In this document: one piece after another, positions 23,296 through 35,661 of the stretch
Numbering within the stretch: the first letter of the stretch is position 1
Layout: every line of letters starts with the position of its first letter
Origin: Taxillus chinensis
Lineage: Eukaryota > Streptophyta > Magnoliopsida > Santalales > Loranthaceae
Assembly: GCA_023512835.1 (NCBI GenBank)
Contig: CM042090.1
Location: 23,278,148-23,342,147 of the forward strand
Reading direction: 5' to 3'
DNA: 64,000 nucleotides
The notes under the pieces: generated by a model
Databases searched by the model: none
What the model was told of the DNA's origin: nothing
Seen by the model: the letters and a program-made list of their open reading frames with translations, nothing else
Translations under genes and position numbers: made by a program

Positions 23296-25497
23296 TGTAA
23301 AGACCCGTACTTGGGTGATGTTGAAAGATAAGCCCGAATAGAGTTTGAATATCGATTTGGCAGCGTGACGTCAACGTTAGCGTTGGGTTATCATTATCAT
23401 TACTATTATTTAATATGATGTTTTAGTATGATATGTTGAGTTTATTAGTAAATCCTAATTATTTAAATTATTTTCGTTGGCGGGTCTTTAGCATAACGAA
23501 TGTGATTGGTTATTATTTCTATTAAGCGGTTATTAGTGTGAGTATCTTATTTATTAGATTTTATTATGACTAATATAATTAATTCGGATAAATTCTTATA
23601 ATAGAATATTATTATTATTATTATTAGATTATTATTATTGCCATTATTATTATTATTATTATTATTATTAATTTGTATTAAAAAGTATAAATAGAAGGGA
23701 TGTAGGGTGAAACCCTATTTTTATTTGTTCTTGCGTGCGCGGAACTTGGCAAGCGGAGAACAGAGGGTTTGAAGCAGCTGCGTTCTTGATTTTTCTTGGA
23801 ACTTGAATCCAGGTAGGTGGTTCTTGCTTCTCAGTTATTCTAATCTATTATATGAACTTGGATTATTAGAGGCAGGATGTACCAAATCCTTATGCGTTTA
23901 TACGTAAGTATTGGCCGAAAACGTGATCGCTGCTCGGGTCACAAAAAAATTAGTGTTTTGCACATTGAACTGATGCGTTGGCTTGAGGGCTCGTTGTTGC
24001 TTCTGCGGAACAGATGAGAGGAAGGACGGCCGTCGTGGGTCGGGGACACGCATCTGCGCGGAGGAGATGGAGAACGGCCGTCGTGGGTCGCGATCGCGTG
24101 CCGTGCGAGGGAGATGGACGGACGCCTCATGGGACGAGACCGCGTGCCGCGCAGAGGAGATGGGGAGCGTCGCCGCCTGTGCCGACCGTGCGATTTTCCC
24201 GTGCGCCTCGTGCGGTTGTGGAGGGAGGAGAAGGAAGGGGGGCGGCAGCCTCAGTGCCGCCCAACGTGCGCCGTCCCTACGCGCGCCCCCGCTGGCGTGA
24301 GAGAGAAGAGGGGAACGGCGGCTTCAGTGTCGTTCCCAACCGCCCCTGCCAACCCTAGCAAGTTTGGCGTGTTGGGCCAGCCCAATTTTGGGCTAGTCTT
24401 CCTTTTCTTGGGCATGAGACCTAAATAAAAAAAAATTATAAATAAACAGAATAAAAAAAGGGAAATTGGTAAATGTGTTAGATAAATATATGTATATATC
24501 TATATATATATATAAATATATAATATGTGTATATATACATATATGATTTGAATTTTAATATTTTTGGTTTAATAGCATAAACTGCTAGAGTTTTAATTAC
24601 ATAATTAATGTTTGGGGATATTTATGGTATGTTATACTTGGCTTATTGGTTAAATGTTCTGTATGATTGATGTGTTAGTTATTGACTGATGGATGACCTT
24701 GCTTATCTTTTATATGTGTGAAATTGGTGGTAAAGAGGTTGGGTTAGCCGCGGATCCTACATAGGGCTGGCAAGAGGCCGTAGGTCCCTTATGTGGCTGG
24801 TAACCCAGGTCCCATGTGTGGCGGGTTGTCATTAGGGACACCCGGGTCCCACATATGGCTGTCTAGTAGTGGTTTGGGTTCCTGGAATTGGTGGTGGGAA
24901 TTTCAAATGGATGGTCGGTTCTCTGGTGTGAACCCTTAAATGACTGAGATGCGATGTGTTGTCTTATCTGTGACTTAATTGAAATTTGATTATGATAAAA
25001 CATATCACCACACTGGCACAAGCATGCACTGAGCATGTAGATATAGGAATTTATGTGATAGGGTGGAGGATATGGAGATCACCTACTGGGCATTTGTGCT
25101 CACCCTACTTTACTTATATTTTCTACAGGTTGTAGAGGATAGCTGTTGGAGCCGTTGCAGAGCTGTCGAGGCATCTTAATGTAGGATTTTCCCATGGACT
25201 TGATATTTATTTTATTAATTTATTTTTCGGACTTGGGTCCGTGACAGTTGTATTAACTTGGATAGCGAGACCATGTTACTTTGTGTTTATGGGTGTTGTT
25301 TGAATTCAGTAATGTTGATTGCACCAGTAATTATTGGTTGACTGCATGTTGTATTTAGACCATTGGAAAGTACAATTTCACCCCTGTTGTGGAGTTGTAC
25401 TGTTCTAGGTCGATCACCTTTTCCCTCGACCCCTGTAGTGTGGGCGTGGGGAGTCGCATTCCTAGTTCTGTTTGTTTCAGGATATGGGGGCGTGACA
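23296..25497 (+). mobile_element. Solo LTR of a Ty3/gypsy-type retrotransposon (2202 bp)
   Basis: Starts TGTAAAGACCCG and ends GGGGGCGTGACA, the terminal forms common in plant gypsy LTRs. It is flanked by an exact 5-bp duplication TGAAA (23291-23295 and 25498-25502). No internal domain or second LTR lies within the duplication, so this is a solo LTR left by LTR-LTR recombination. A TATAAATA box at 23686-23693, after an (ATT)n array (about 23603-23672), gives plus orientation. A good splice donor (AGGTAGGT, near 23810) and a GC-rich block (23980-24360) follow. The GC-rich block produces three overlapping open frames that I do not regard as genes. Confidence 0.93.
24752..24861. repeat. Four irregular copies of a GGTCCCayaTGTGGCTGG-type motif
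   Basis: Degenerate about 19-base units at about 24752, 24782, 24807 and 24844 inside the solo LTR, unevenly spaced. A repeated regulatory or structural motif of the LTR. Confidence 0.7.
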
Positions 25498-25568
25498 TGA
25501 AATTATACCAGTTTAACCACCTGGCGACAATAGTCTTTTTCGAAAGACAACCAAGCTCTGATATCACT

Positions 25569-25725
25569 TGTTAGAATCAGACCAATGCGAAAGCTACTCA
25601 CATATCACAATATTGTTTACTTTAGGCTTATTATATCGGTCCCATATAGCTTTAAAATGTATTGTAACATTTATAGGCTTGCTCTACATTATTAACTCTC
25701 TTAGCTTTTTCCGCTTTCTTCTACA
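25569..25725. repeat. Right copy of the diverged direct repeat, next to a tRNA-Met-like PBS
   Basis: Begins TGTTAGAATCAGACC and aligns with 22999 onward. Immediately to its left, AGCTCTGATATCACT (25554-25568) is the reverse complement of a degraded TGGTATCAGAGC-type initiator-Met primer site. This would make it the 5' LTR of a minus-strand element. Copies are strongly diverged; the assignment is tentative. Confidence 0.5.
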
Positions 25726-26789
25726 CAAATAGTACAAATATTAGATATATACTATCAATTTATAAAAAAGTAATAAAACATGTAAAACTATTTAAACATT
25801 AACATGGCAAAAATCAATAACCCAACTAAGAAATATATAAATAAATAACCAAATGATATAATAAAAAAATAAAGGAAAACACAGTAAAAACATGAGTGAT
25901 TCAGGTTTGTTAAAAAATCAAAAATACAATAAGCCATATATATTTATATAATTATTTTTTTAACATCAGAATAAAAATTTAGTGTAACTCTACATATGCA
26001 ATATATATATGTATATACCAACTTTTCATATTCTTAAAATGCAAATTAAATTTAACTGGTCAAATGATATATACAATATTAGTATAGTAGTAGTATGTGG
26101 TGCGAAATAATATAAGATTAAATTAATTATAAAATAATTAGACTTGGACATATATGGACCATATGGTTGGAGAAAGGAGAATGGAGAATGTTTTTATTTA
26201 TTTTTATAATTTTAATTTCAATACTTATTTTATTTTTAATTTTTTAATTTTTTTTTACTAAATGTGAGGAGATAATGAAAAGTCAAAAGAAATGAAAAAC
26301 AATATAATATTAAATAAAAAATAGTTTTATCATTCATTATAATTTTTTATTTTTATGTATAGAGAATAAAATTAATATAATATTATTTATTAATAAATAA
26401 TATAAAAACATATAATATTATTTAACTCTCTATCCTGTTATTCATATATTATTTGCTCTTAGTAAACCTCAATATGTGTATTTACACGTTAATACAATAA
26501 TTGGACTAAATTGGTGCTACGTCACGGCCGAGATCATCTATTTTATTGATTAATTCATAAATGTCAAAAAAAAAAACATTTTAATTATCTAATTTTCAAA
26601 AATAAATTAAGAGAAAAGAGCAGGTTCTTTTTGGTCCCCGCCAATAGAAAATAAATTTATAAATTAATTTAGTGGATTTATCGGGTATTCGCTCCGATCG
26701 ACCCTACGTAATCGGGTTGGTTTCGGGTTCGGGACGAATTTGATATGATTTTCTGGGACGGGTTCGAGATATCGGCGACCCGACGCAAA

Positions 26790-26832
<43 letters not shown>

Positions 26833-27872
26833 TGGACAAATACGCCGAGACGCCGGAGCTGTTGATGCTCGCGGGATCGGAGGAGGCGTCGGATTCGTCG
26901 GAAATCTCAGCGGTAGCGGTATCTATTCTTCTCTTCTTCTGTTTTGCTTGGGTTTTGGAGGTAGGGCAAACTACGTCCCATTTCCTTCTCTTAGGGTTTA
27001 TGCTATAATTTTGGTGTCTAAATGGCGTGTTTGATGTGATTTAAAGTATACATCGCTTCTCTTCGTTTTAATTCTTCGAGAAAGTCGGGTGGAAATCTTG
27101 GTTACGATATTTAGGGTTTGAAATGATAATTTTGATTTTTCGTTTGGTGAACTCGAATTTGAAATGCAATGCCTGATTAATTCGAGTTGGAAGCCCTGTG
27201 ATTTCTTTATAATTCTCGGTGATCTTTGGTCAAGGGGGGGGATCTCGGCTGCCCCTCTTTTTCCCCTTTTTTTTTGCGAATTTCGGCCGTGACAGTGTTG
27301 GAATGGAGTCTGACGTGGCTGGGTCTGTGTTGAGATGTGCAAGGTGTTGTGGAAGTGTGGGAAAAACTATGGTGTGGCTGTGTTTGCGGTTGCTGGGTTG
27401 GTAAGAAGGGGAAGCTATGCAGTGGCAGGAGGCCTTGGCTGGAATGGAATGGGTTGGCCATGGCTGTGCACGGGTGGCTCCTCCCTTTTCGCTTCACTTC
27501 ACATCACATACAAAGAGTGTTAGTGTAATTGTATATGATAATGATAATGAACAGATAATTCAAGAAAAGGTTCATTTAGTTTTGCCTTATGTCGGGTTTG
27601 GCAAGCTTGGGAGTTGGTACGTGTGATTTTGAAGTTTATTATTATTTTTCTGTGGCGAGTCATAATGCTTAAAGTTATATCCATGTACAATTTTCAAAAT
27701 AAAAAAAATGATATACTGGATGTGATTGACAGGGTCAGAAGTCTGAGTGTGCACTCTTGAACAAAAAGAAGGCCATACTTACACTCAGGGCTTTGTTCTG
27801 TATTATTGTCATCTTTGTCGTGCATTATCTTGTTTCATATATATAAGTAGGATGCAACCACGTATTTCCATT
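25726..27872. other. AT-rich spacer, then leader of the small membrane-protein gene
   Basis: 25726-26650 is AT-rich with nothing recognised. About 26680-26920 is GC-richer, carries a (GA)n tract (26790-26830) and a possible donor after TCTCAGCG (26910), and looks like the 5' UTR exon of the gene whose coding part starts at 27873. Confidence 0.5.
26790..26830 (+). repeat. (GA)n microsatellite in probable 5' UTR
   Basis: About 20 GA units. GA tracts in plant leaders often bind BPC-type factors; here that is only inference. Confidence 0.9.
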
Positions 27873-29829
27873 ATGTATGGAATTGGGAGAACATCATTTT
27901 TCTTCCGGAGGCAGTTGCATACTTCACTCTGTGATGCTCCTAGTGAAATGTTGAGGAAAAAGGCTGATGACATAGAAAAAATGAGAAAAAGGAGGGACCG
28001 CAAGAAGAACTATGCATTTGTGCTAGTGCCTCCATCAGCAAAATTCTACGACACAGCTACTATGCCCATGTATCTAACTTTTATTGGAACAGTGATCTTT
28101 GTAAAGCTTCTCATGATGGTATGTTTATTCAACTTTGCATCGCATCTAATCATGTTTCTTTTGTCCTTGTATTTTATTTGTTTATTTTATTTTTTGTTTC
28201 TCTTTTTCTCTGCCTTGTAAGAATTTCAATCAACATACTCCTGTTATACGTTTGCTTTAGGATGTTTGAACAGAGTCACAGTGTTATTGATATTTTCATA
28301 TTAAGTTCAAGAACTTTGGTTACAATTCTGCCTTTTATGGCGAAAATTCTGAGTAAGTGACTGCATTATGCCTGTGTAAGTTGGTGACTAGCGAGTCAAT
28401 TCCTTTTTTGTTTCCTTCCTTGTAAGCTTCGGGATATTTTCTGTTAAATAAAAATTTGATATACTGAACTCAACTGACGAACTGTTTATCTAAGATGTTG
28501 CAGTTATAAAAATCTCTCCCTGAATTTTCGGATGTTATCTTTTGTAAGACCCAACTATAAAATCTGTGGCAACCATAGGTTTTCCAACATTTTCTTTAAT
28601 GCTGCAGCATAATTGTGTATGTGTTTAAAATGCTGCAACATCCCCCCCCCCCCCCCCCCCCCAATTATTTTTAGAAGCCATCTATATTGTTTTGGTATTT
28701 GTTTAAGGGGGGGAATTAAGATAAATTAGAAATCAACCCTCAATCTCAATAATATTAACAATCATACTTATTAGAATGTTTTTTAATTATAAATAAATTA
28801 TATATATTATGTGCTTTGTTTCGATACAATATTCGATTTTGCATTATATTTTACGCTTAATAATTATGCAATTTGGGTGTGCTTTTGCTCTTAACAACTA
28901 TGCATGTATAAAAATAGGCAAGATGGCATCTTAGATTGGCTTCTTTTTGGAGAAAGTTGTTTTCTTTTATTTTGCATTTGATTTAGATAGGTTATTTTCT
29001 TTTTTGTTTTGTAATGATCAATTTAATTGTTCTACTGGCAGTACGATGAAACAACGGAAGAACAAAGACTGGAAGAGAAAATAAAGAACGCACCTGAGGG
29101 TCAAGGATCGGTAAGGATGGTTAGTCGTGAGGAGTGGGATGAGATGCAAGAACGGCGGCCAAGAACTCCTTTTGAGTCTAGGATTGCTCGTCCAAATGCT
29201 AGAGTGAGGACCGGAGAATCATTACACATGGTAAACTGTTGATTTATCATTGAACAAAATTTACAGTGAATTTCAAAACTCCTTGTTTTTGTTTTACCTT
29301 GACCACTCTGTGCTGGGGAGCCAAATCATGCAAGCATGAGAAATGCTTTTACTTCGCTACGGAAGTGGGGATGAAGGACACATCATTTTATACCAAATTT
29401 TATATCTATTTCACCAAGAACACGTCCAAACTTAATTCTCTCAAAGTTTTGTTATTGTCAAATTTTCACCTTGCACTGTAAAAATGAATTCGGACTCGAG
29501 ATAGGTGGTTTGCTATGCCATGTCCTTAACGTATCCCAACTTATATATAATATGGAAATCAACAGATAATGGTTTGTCTTTAGATCATGAGTTATTTTTT
29601 GGGGGTAGATACAGGAAATTGTTTCCATTACGTAGCGAGCATAGCTAAAACTAATCATAGACGAATTCAAAATGTTAAGCTTCGTACTTTAACAGATGCT
29701 CCATTTTTATGTTTTTTTGTGTTTTATTATTTGTGCACACTGCAGAACGATTATAAGGATTGGACAATTGATGTACTCACTGATGGACTAACACGTGCGG
29801 AAGAAGCTGTTCGAAATGGTTCCAATTAA
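27873..29829 (+). CDS. Small plant-conserved, probably mitochondrial membrane protein
   Basis: Three coding exons in phase: 27873-28118, 29042-29230 and 29746-29829, giving 172 residues. The N-terminus MYGIGRTSFFFRRQLHTS is rich in Arg, Ser and Phe, with no acid until residue 21, like a mitochondrial presequence. A basic coiled segment follows (EMLRKKADDIEKMRKRRDRKK, about residues 25-45), then one hydrophobic span (about 64-82), then an acidic/basic soluble tail with RTPFESRIARPNARVRTGE and DWTIDVLTDGLTRAEE. I recall a similar unnamed plant family of this size but cannot give a function. An in-frame upstream ATG at 27852 would add seven residues; 27873 gives the family-like MYG start. The second intron holds a 21-base C-run (28642-28662). 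Splice sites are canonical. Confidence 0.85.
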
Positions 29830-30639
29830 TTCTATTCAACGATTAATTATATGTTCACCACTCAAAGAATTTAATTATGCTGTATGTCCTTGTTGGGGTG
29901 GCAGGAGGATAGGAAGGCTTTCCTTTTATTAGTCGAATGTTTGCAAGGATTTAAGGGTGCTTCAACATTTTAATTGATATGTAAATAAAAGTTTGCAGAG
30001 AAGTGCTGGATATTACGCATGGCCTTATGTTTTTACTTACTGTTCATATAGATGAACGAGTGACTTTGAATTCCAAAAATGACGTCATGTATTTGCAACC
30101 ATTAAATGGTGATGGTTGGAGAAGCATATTTTGACTTATATCTCTCTATCCATTGTGTTTCTTTTTTTAACCTGTTTTTAGTTCTCTGTCCTCCCTGGAT
30201 GAAAGTTTGTTCATTGAACCGTGCACTGCACTGTTCATATTTTGACTTGTGTCTACAGCCTCAGAGAAAACATACAATTTCACGCTTTGGGATCACTAAA
30301 CAAATTATATAATTTTTATTTTATAAAGTAAAATTGTGAAAAAAATTGATGTGATATGTATAATCCTGATTTTAATTTATAAATTTATTTATATGATTAT
30401 CTATTTCTCATTACGCGTATTACTTATGGTAAAAACATGTTTGGCATATTACCATTACTTCATTTCATGTTTCATTCTATTTGGATATATAAAATTTGTA
30501 TGGCATAGACGTTGGACCATCTGGCTTCAAAATTTAAAACCTACCATCTATTCTTAAATAATAATATTATTAAAAGAGTGCTACATGCGGCTAAGTCGGG
30601 CGACAACTTACCTGCACGGTTCACCACTTAATCCCAATT
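29830..30639. other. 3' UTR and spacer
   Basis: 3' UTR of the upstream gene and AT-rich spacer. No gene recognised. Confidence 0.6.
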
Positions 30640-30960
30640 CCCAGCCCTTGTAAAGTAATTTAGGGGCTGCGAATGGGGAGCTTCTTTTCTACAAATGTTC
30701 AAGAATGTCGATACCTTCCCAAGTTATTCAACTCAGTGAATTAATTGAATGGGCAAACCAGGAAAGCCTAGGCAGAAGTCGGGGCAGGCTGCAAATTCTT
30801 TTTTGTGTAATGTCGGATAAGGATCCGGGCTATAAGAATCTCAAATGGATATCTGAGAGCCAAGTTAGAATATTGACAGTGTTGTTTGTCCAAAGAAGCA
30901 AACAAGCTTAAAGGCAACACCCTTACAAACATCGCTCTTAAAATCAATGCCAAGCTTGGT
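30640..30960 (+). pseudogene. Partial Argonaute (PIWI-region) copy
   Basis: Closely matches 32510-32860 of the neighbouring Argonaute pseudogene, with scattered substitutions and small indels. Fragments such as LSELIEWANQESLGRS, GRLQILFCVMSDKDPGYK and LKWISESQVRI correspond to the MID/PIWI junction of plant AGO2/3. No sequence before or after this stretch is Argonaute-like, so it is a truncated duplicate lying about 1.9 kb upstream of its counterpart. Confidence 0.85.
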
Positions 30961-31370
30961 GCATACGTTAATGCATACATGTCACTCAATTTTTGATGGG
31001 TGATTGGACACTCTGTACTTTGCTTTTACGGTGATTACACTGTTATGATAATATATTTTGCTTTTAAGGTCATTTACTTTTGACTTTTTATGAGATTGAT
31101 AACACTAAATATATGAAAGTACGTGTTTCTTTCTGATATGGTTGCTGTGAGTTTAACCACTATCTAATATTTTGTTGTTTCTATCCGATTATGAAGATTT
31201 GAAAAATGTGTTATTATAATATTTTTGAAAAATTATTCTGAATTCAGTATGGTCTGATTTAAATTATAACTTTCCTTAATCGAATCTGATTTAAGGTACT
31301 ATTTTGGCCTATTATTGTCATATTGAAGGAGATGTCATGCCAAGACGTACCTTTATATTGATTGTTGACC

Positions 31371-33648
31371 ATAAAGCTTGTAAATGAATTGAAGGTTTAC
31401 AAACTGGAGGAGTATTTACGAGGCAACCTTCAACTCATTCCTCGTGATACCTTGCAAGGTATGGATTTGGTGATGAAAGAGAGTCTAAGTAGGCAGTTGG
31501 TCTCTGTGGATCACAGTTTCTACTCTCATGATTATTTTGGCAAGGATGATTTGGGATATGGCATTGCAGCATATCGAGGATTTCAACCCAGTTTGAAGCT
31601 TAATGCCCAGGGTCTAGCCCTTTGGTTTTGGATTTTCGGAAGCAAGAGCCTGTTATTAATTTTCTTGTAGAGCATATTAAGTGGTTCAATTTAGCTAACT
31701 TCGAAAGTTTTATAAGAGCTATTGAGAGAGCTTTAATAGACCTTAGTAACGGTTATTCACCGTTGCACTAAATACTTGGAGATGTAGAAGGCAAAGCTCC
31801 GAAGAATATTGGCCATCTAGATTATTTCAGGGAGAAGTAAGGCAAGGAAGTCCCATACAAGGATATTCCTTGGTTAAATCTTGGAAAAAATAACAGGAAG
31901 AACTACGTTATAATGGAATTTTGTGTCTTGGTTCCAGGGCAGAGGTACCCAAAAGAAAAGATAGACCATGATAGGAACATAGGCACGATGTTGAAAAGCT
32001 AGTCTTTAGCTCCTCCAAAAGATAGGAAGGGCATTATTAATAGCATGCTGCAGTCCGGAAATGGCTCCCTAGGGTATGTGATACTTGAAATTCTAACTTC
32101 CATTCGTTATATGATTTATCTGATTGCTTGATATGTTAAGTTTTGTTCTGTCTGCTGTAGTATTTGCATCTTACAAACACATATTTAGGAGGTACTATCT
32201 ACCATGCATATACCTGCTTGTACATTTTCCCGTCGAATGTACATATAGTTGCTGAACATTAATGTTATTGTTCATAGACTAAACTGCAGTGGAAGCATTG
32301 CTCAGCATTTTGGTATGGAGGTCGACACAAATATGACAGCAGTAAAAGGCCGCGTCATTGCACCACCTGAACTGGAATCAGGGGGCAGGGAAAGCAAGAT
32401 AAGAGTGGACCCCCAACAAATGCCATTGGAATGGTGGAAGGAAAATCACTTGAGCGGTGGGCCGTGATCGACTTAAGTCAATCAGATAATTGGTTTAGAT
32501 TTGAAGCAAACCGCTTCATCCCAGCCCCTGTGAAGCGACGCACCAATCTTGGGCTGCGAATGGGGGAGCCTCTTTTTCTACAAATGTTCACGAATGTCAA
32601 TACTTTCCCAAGTTAATCAACTCCGTGAATTGCTTGAACGGGCAAACCAGGAAAGAAAGCTTAGGTAGAAGTGGGGGCGGGCTGCAAATTCTTGTTTGTG
32701 TAATGTCCGATAAGGATCCGGGTTATAGGAACCTCAAATGGATATCTGAGACCCAAGTTGGGATACTGACATAATGTTGTTTGTCCAAAGAAGCAAACAA
32801 GCTTAAAGACAACACCCTTGCAAACAACGCTCTTAAAATCAATGCCAAGCTTGGTGGCAGTAACATAGAGCTTACTAATTGTCTACAAGGAGACGGCCTT
32901 GTGATGTTTGTGGGAGCTGATGTCAACACCCTGCTGCCCAGAATACCATCAGCCCATCAATAGCTGCTGTTGTTGCCTCCATGAGTTGGCCTGCTGCAAA
33001 TCAACACGCTGCTGGGGTTTGCCCTCAAACCCATAGAAAAGAAAAGATACTGAGTTTCGGGGTCATGCGTGCAGACCTTATTGATGCCTACGCGAAGGCT
33101 AATCAGGAAGTCAAGCCAACCAAAACTGTGGTCTTCCGCGATGGGGTCAGTGAAGAGCAATTTGATATGGTTCTTAATGAAGAATTGATGGATCTCAAGA
33201 GGACCATTGAAACCGAAAGCTACCGACCTACAATAACCCTCATCATAGCCCGAAAGCTACACTCTTCCCACAGACAAATAGAGATGGCTTTGATGCTGGG
33301 AACGTGCCCCCAGGGACGGTGGTGGACATAGTCATTGTGCACCCATCGGAGTTTGACTTCTATCTTTGTAGCCACTAATTACGTGCTTTGGGATGAGCAT
33401 AAATTCACTTCTGATCAGCTGCAGCAGCTCATCTACGATTTGGGTTTCGCGTTTGCTCGCTGCACCAAAGCTGTGTGCCTGTGTGGCTGGTGCCTCCGGT
33501 CTTCTACGCTGACCTTGTGGCTTACAGAGGCAGGCTGTACGAGGAGGCCTCAATGGATGGGCAATGCAGGCTGAAGCCTTTTCGGGTGAAGGATTCTACA
33601 GGGTGCATGGGAACATTGAGGACGCTCCTGTTTTTTGTTTGAGGCTGG
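31371..33648 (+). pseudogene. Argonaute (AGO2/3-like) pseudogene, unprocessed
   Basis: Argonautes bind small RNAs and silence targets; this copy cannot. The order of remains is DUF1785/PAZ entry (LPRD-like IPRDTLQGMDLVMKES; GYGIAAYRGFQPSLK), PAZ-L2 (EGKAP; YKDIP; LGKNN), MID (MEFCVLV; RYPKEK; GMEVDTNMTAV; GRVIAPPEL; ERWAVIDLS) and PIWI ([54 protein letters not shown], ending LLFFV then stop at 33648). Breaks: frameshift near 31615, frameshift near 31750, TAA at 31838-31840, TAG at 32000-32002, frameshift near 32430, and stops and shifts after 32610 and around 32940-33500. An intron-like gap with a GT start (about 32076-32280) separates two blocks, so the copy came through DNA and not by retroposition. 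The N-terminal domain is absent. AGO2/3 clade is my best reading. Confidence 0.93.
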
Positions 33649-35592
33649 CTGGGATTATGTCCCCAAAACTCACGTGTTACTCTGGCAAAGAGAGAAAGCA
33701 AAACTACTTTCTTGGTACTAATTGTTTGCACATAACCGCGAGCCCAAATAGCAGCAGGCCTCTCTTCTGATTTGACTCTCTCAATAACTAAGTCATTCAA
33801 ATCTTGTCTGATCCATCACCACCTGAGTTTTTTAAAATAAATATATAATTGTTCAAACCATGCATTCTTGGTAGCCCCAATTCAAATTATAACATCATTT
33901 GATTGTGTCATCTGATCTTTACGACAATTTCATTCATAATTTTCTCTATAAATGTATTGTTATTGGATTAATCATTATTAATTATAATTTTTTAAAAATT
34001 ATGAAATCTTTCGTTTTCATTGGATTAAATTGATCAAAATAATAATATAATTTTAAAAACAAATATTAAAATAAAATTTTAATGAATGAAAAATAATTCT
34101 TCAAATTTAAATAAACTCACAAATTTAATATAGTTGATAATTATTAATTTTATCGGTGAGTTAAATGTAGCTTATAAAATTATTTATAAATAAATAGACT
34201 AACAAATTTTATTTCTGAAAGTTAGTTCACAATGTTTTATTGGTTAGTAATTTGATTATGTCTCATCATAATTTGATTAGAACTAATAGAATATTATTAA
34301 TTTTATCAGAAAAATAAATTAACCATTATTTTTTAAAAATAATAACTACGATCCATCCATCCTTCTCAGACCCAAATGCAAATGCATGAATACCTCTTAT
34401 TATTATTGTTATTATTTATTTAAAATAACATTTTTAAGTTTTTGAAATGAAAATATTAAAAGAAAGTTCTAGACTAAGCACCATAGGCCACACATCCTTT
34501 CCGGACAAAACTGAACATTAGGACAAGTCTAAAAGGGCCAGAAACCACTAATTTCCACCTTACACTTTACTCCTCAAGCGAGCCCTCCTCTTTTTGTCCA
34601 CATCCTCATTTCCAAAAAGGATAAAATATTCATTCCATCAGCATCCATTTCAAGCCACTTCCCACCTTGGAAAAAAAAAATCAAATTGTAATCATTTTTT
34701 TCGATAAAATTTAACATTAAAGTTGCTTTTAAATGATTTAAAATACAAATAGAATTTTAAATCATTTAACTTATTTTTATGGTTTTGGTATGATTTAATT
34801 ATATAGATTACTTTCATATGTATACGAGAACAATCAAATAAGATAACATCACAGCATATTAAATCATCAAAATAAAAAAAATATGAATCAACATCAAATT
34901 ACCCATAGCCATATGTATAATACGAGAACAATCAAATGTATTGTTCAACCAACGTTTTTTTTTTTCCTAAATGAAATGTACATATAGATTTTTTTTTTTT
35001 GCGGTATTTGTCGCCTGTCGGACATGACAACAGAAATGCGCCTGTCACGGGGGGTCCAGCTCTGCTCCAGCGAGGTGGCTAGGTGGAACCCGGATTTGTA
35101 AGCTTATGTTCTCTCTCTCTCTCTCGCTCTCAATGCGGAAAGAAACATCATCTGAAGACTTCTCTGAACATTTCTGATCACTGACCCCCCCTTTTTTTAC
35201 TGCCCCTTCCGTCTATTTCACAAATCCCAAACATCTCGCTTTTCACGCTGCGTAGGTTCTTTCCATTTTCGTGTCCTTGATTTCTTTTTATTTTCCTGGG
35301 TGCTGGCAATCCTCAATCCGGAATCTTTTTTTTATATACATATATATTTCTCACCTCCGATGAATCAAACCCATTAATGCACGGACCATCAAAACTTGAT
35401 TCATATTGCAATTTTAATCCCACCCATCAGTTTGGAGAGAGGTTGGTTTATGTTTGTTGCTATTTTGGTGTTCATGGTTGGTTGGCGCTTCTGGGTTTTG
35501 AACCTGATTTGAGTCCGTCGATACAGGGGAGGGCTTTTACGGGTTTCTGATCTTATTCTCGCCGGCTTGTTTTCTGATCCATCCGGGATTGC
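33649..35592. other. AT-rich spacer and promoter of the O-fucosyltransferase-like gene
   Basis: 33840-34500 is AT-rich with nothing recognised. About 34980-35592 has higher GC, a (CT)n tract (about 35111-35129) and is the likely promoter/leader of the downstream gene. Confidence 0.5.
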
Positions 35593-35637
35593 ATGGATCT
35601 TAGATTTTTCTATGAAGGCCAGAATGAACTAAGGTGA
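35593..35637 (+). promoter_or_regulatory. Overlapping upstream ORFs in the leader
   Basis: An ATG at 35593 opens a 14-codon uORF ending in TGA at 35635-35637. A second ATG at 35612 opens a 6-codon uORF ending in TAA at 35630-35632, in another frame. The main ATG follows 24 bases after the first uORF stop. Such uORFs often lower translation of the main frame; whether the transcript includes them depends on the start site. Confidence 0.6.
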
Positions 35638-35661
35638 GTGAGTAGAGTCAATCCATCCAGA

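Noticed and set aside
23983..24428. Three overlapping GC-rich open frames, Arg/Gly/Ala-rich
   Set aside because: They lie inside the solo LTR, arise from its GC-rich block in all frames, and show no family motif.
35638..35661. Longer N-terminus for the O-FucT-like protein
   Set aside because: The extension would begin with GTG; the first ATG at 35662 is the sensible plant start.
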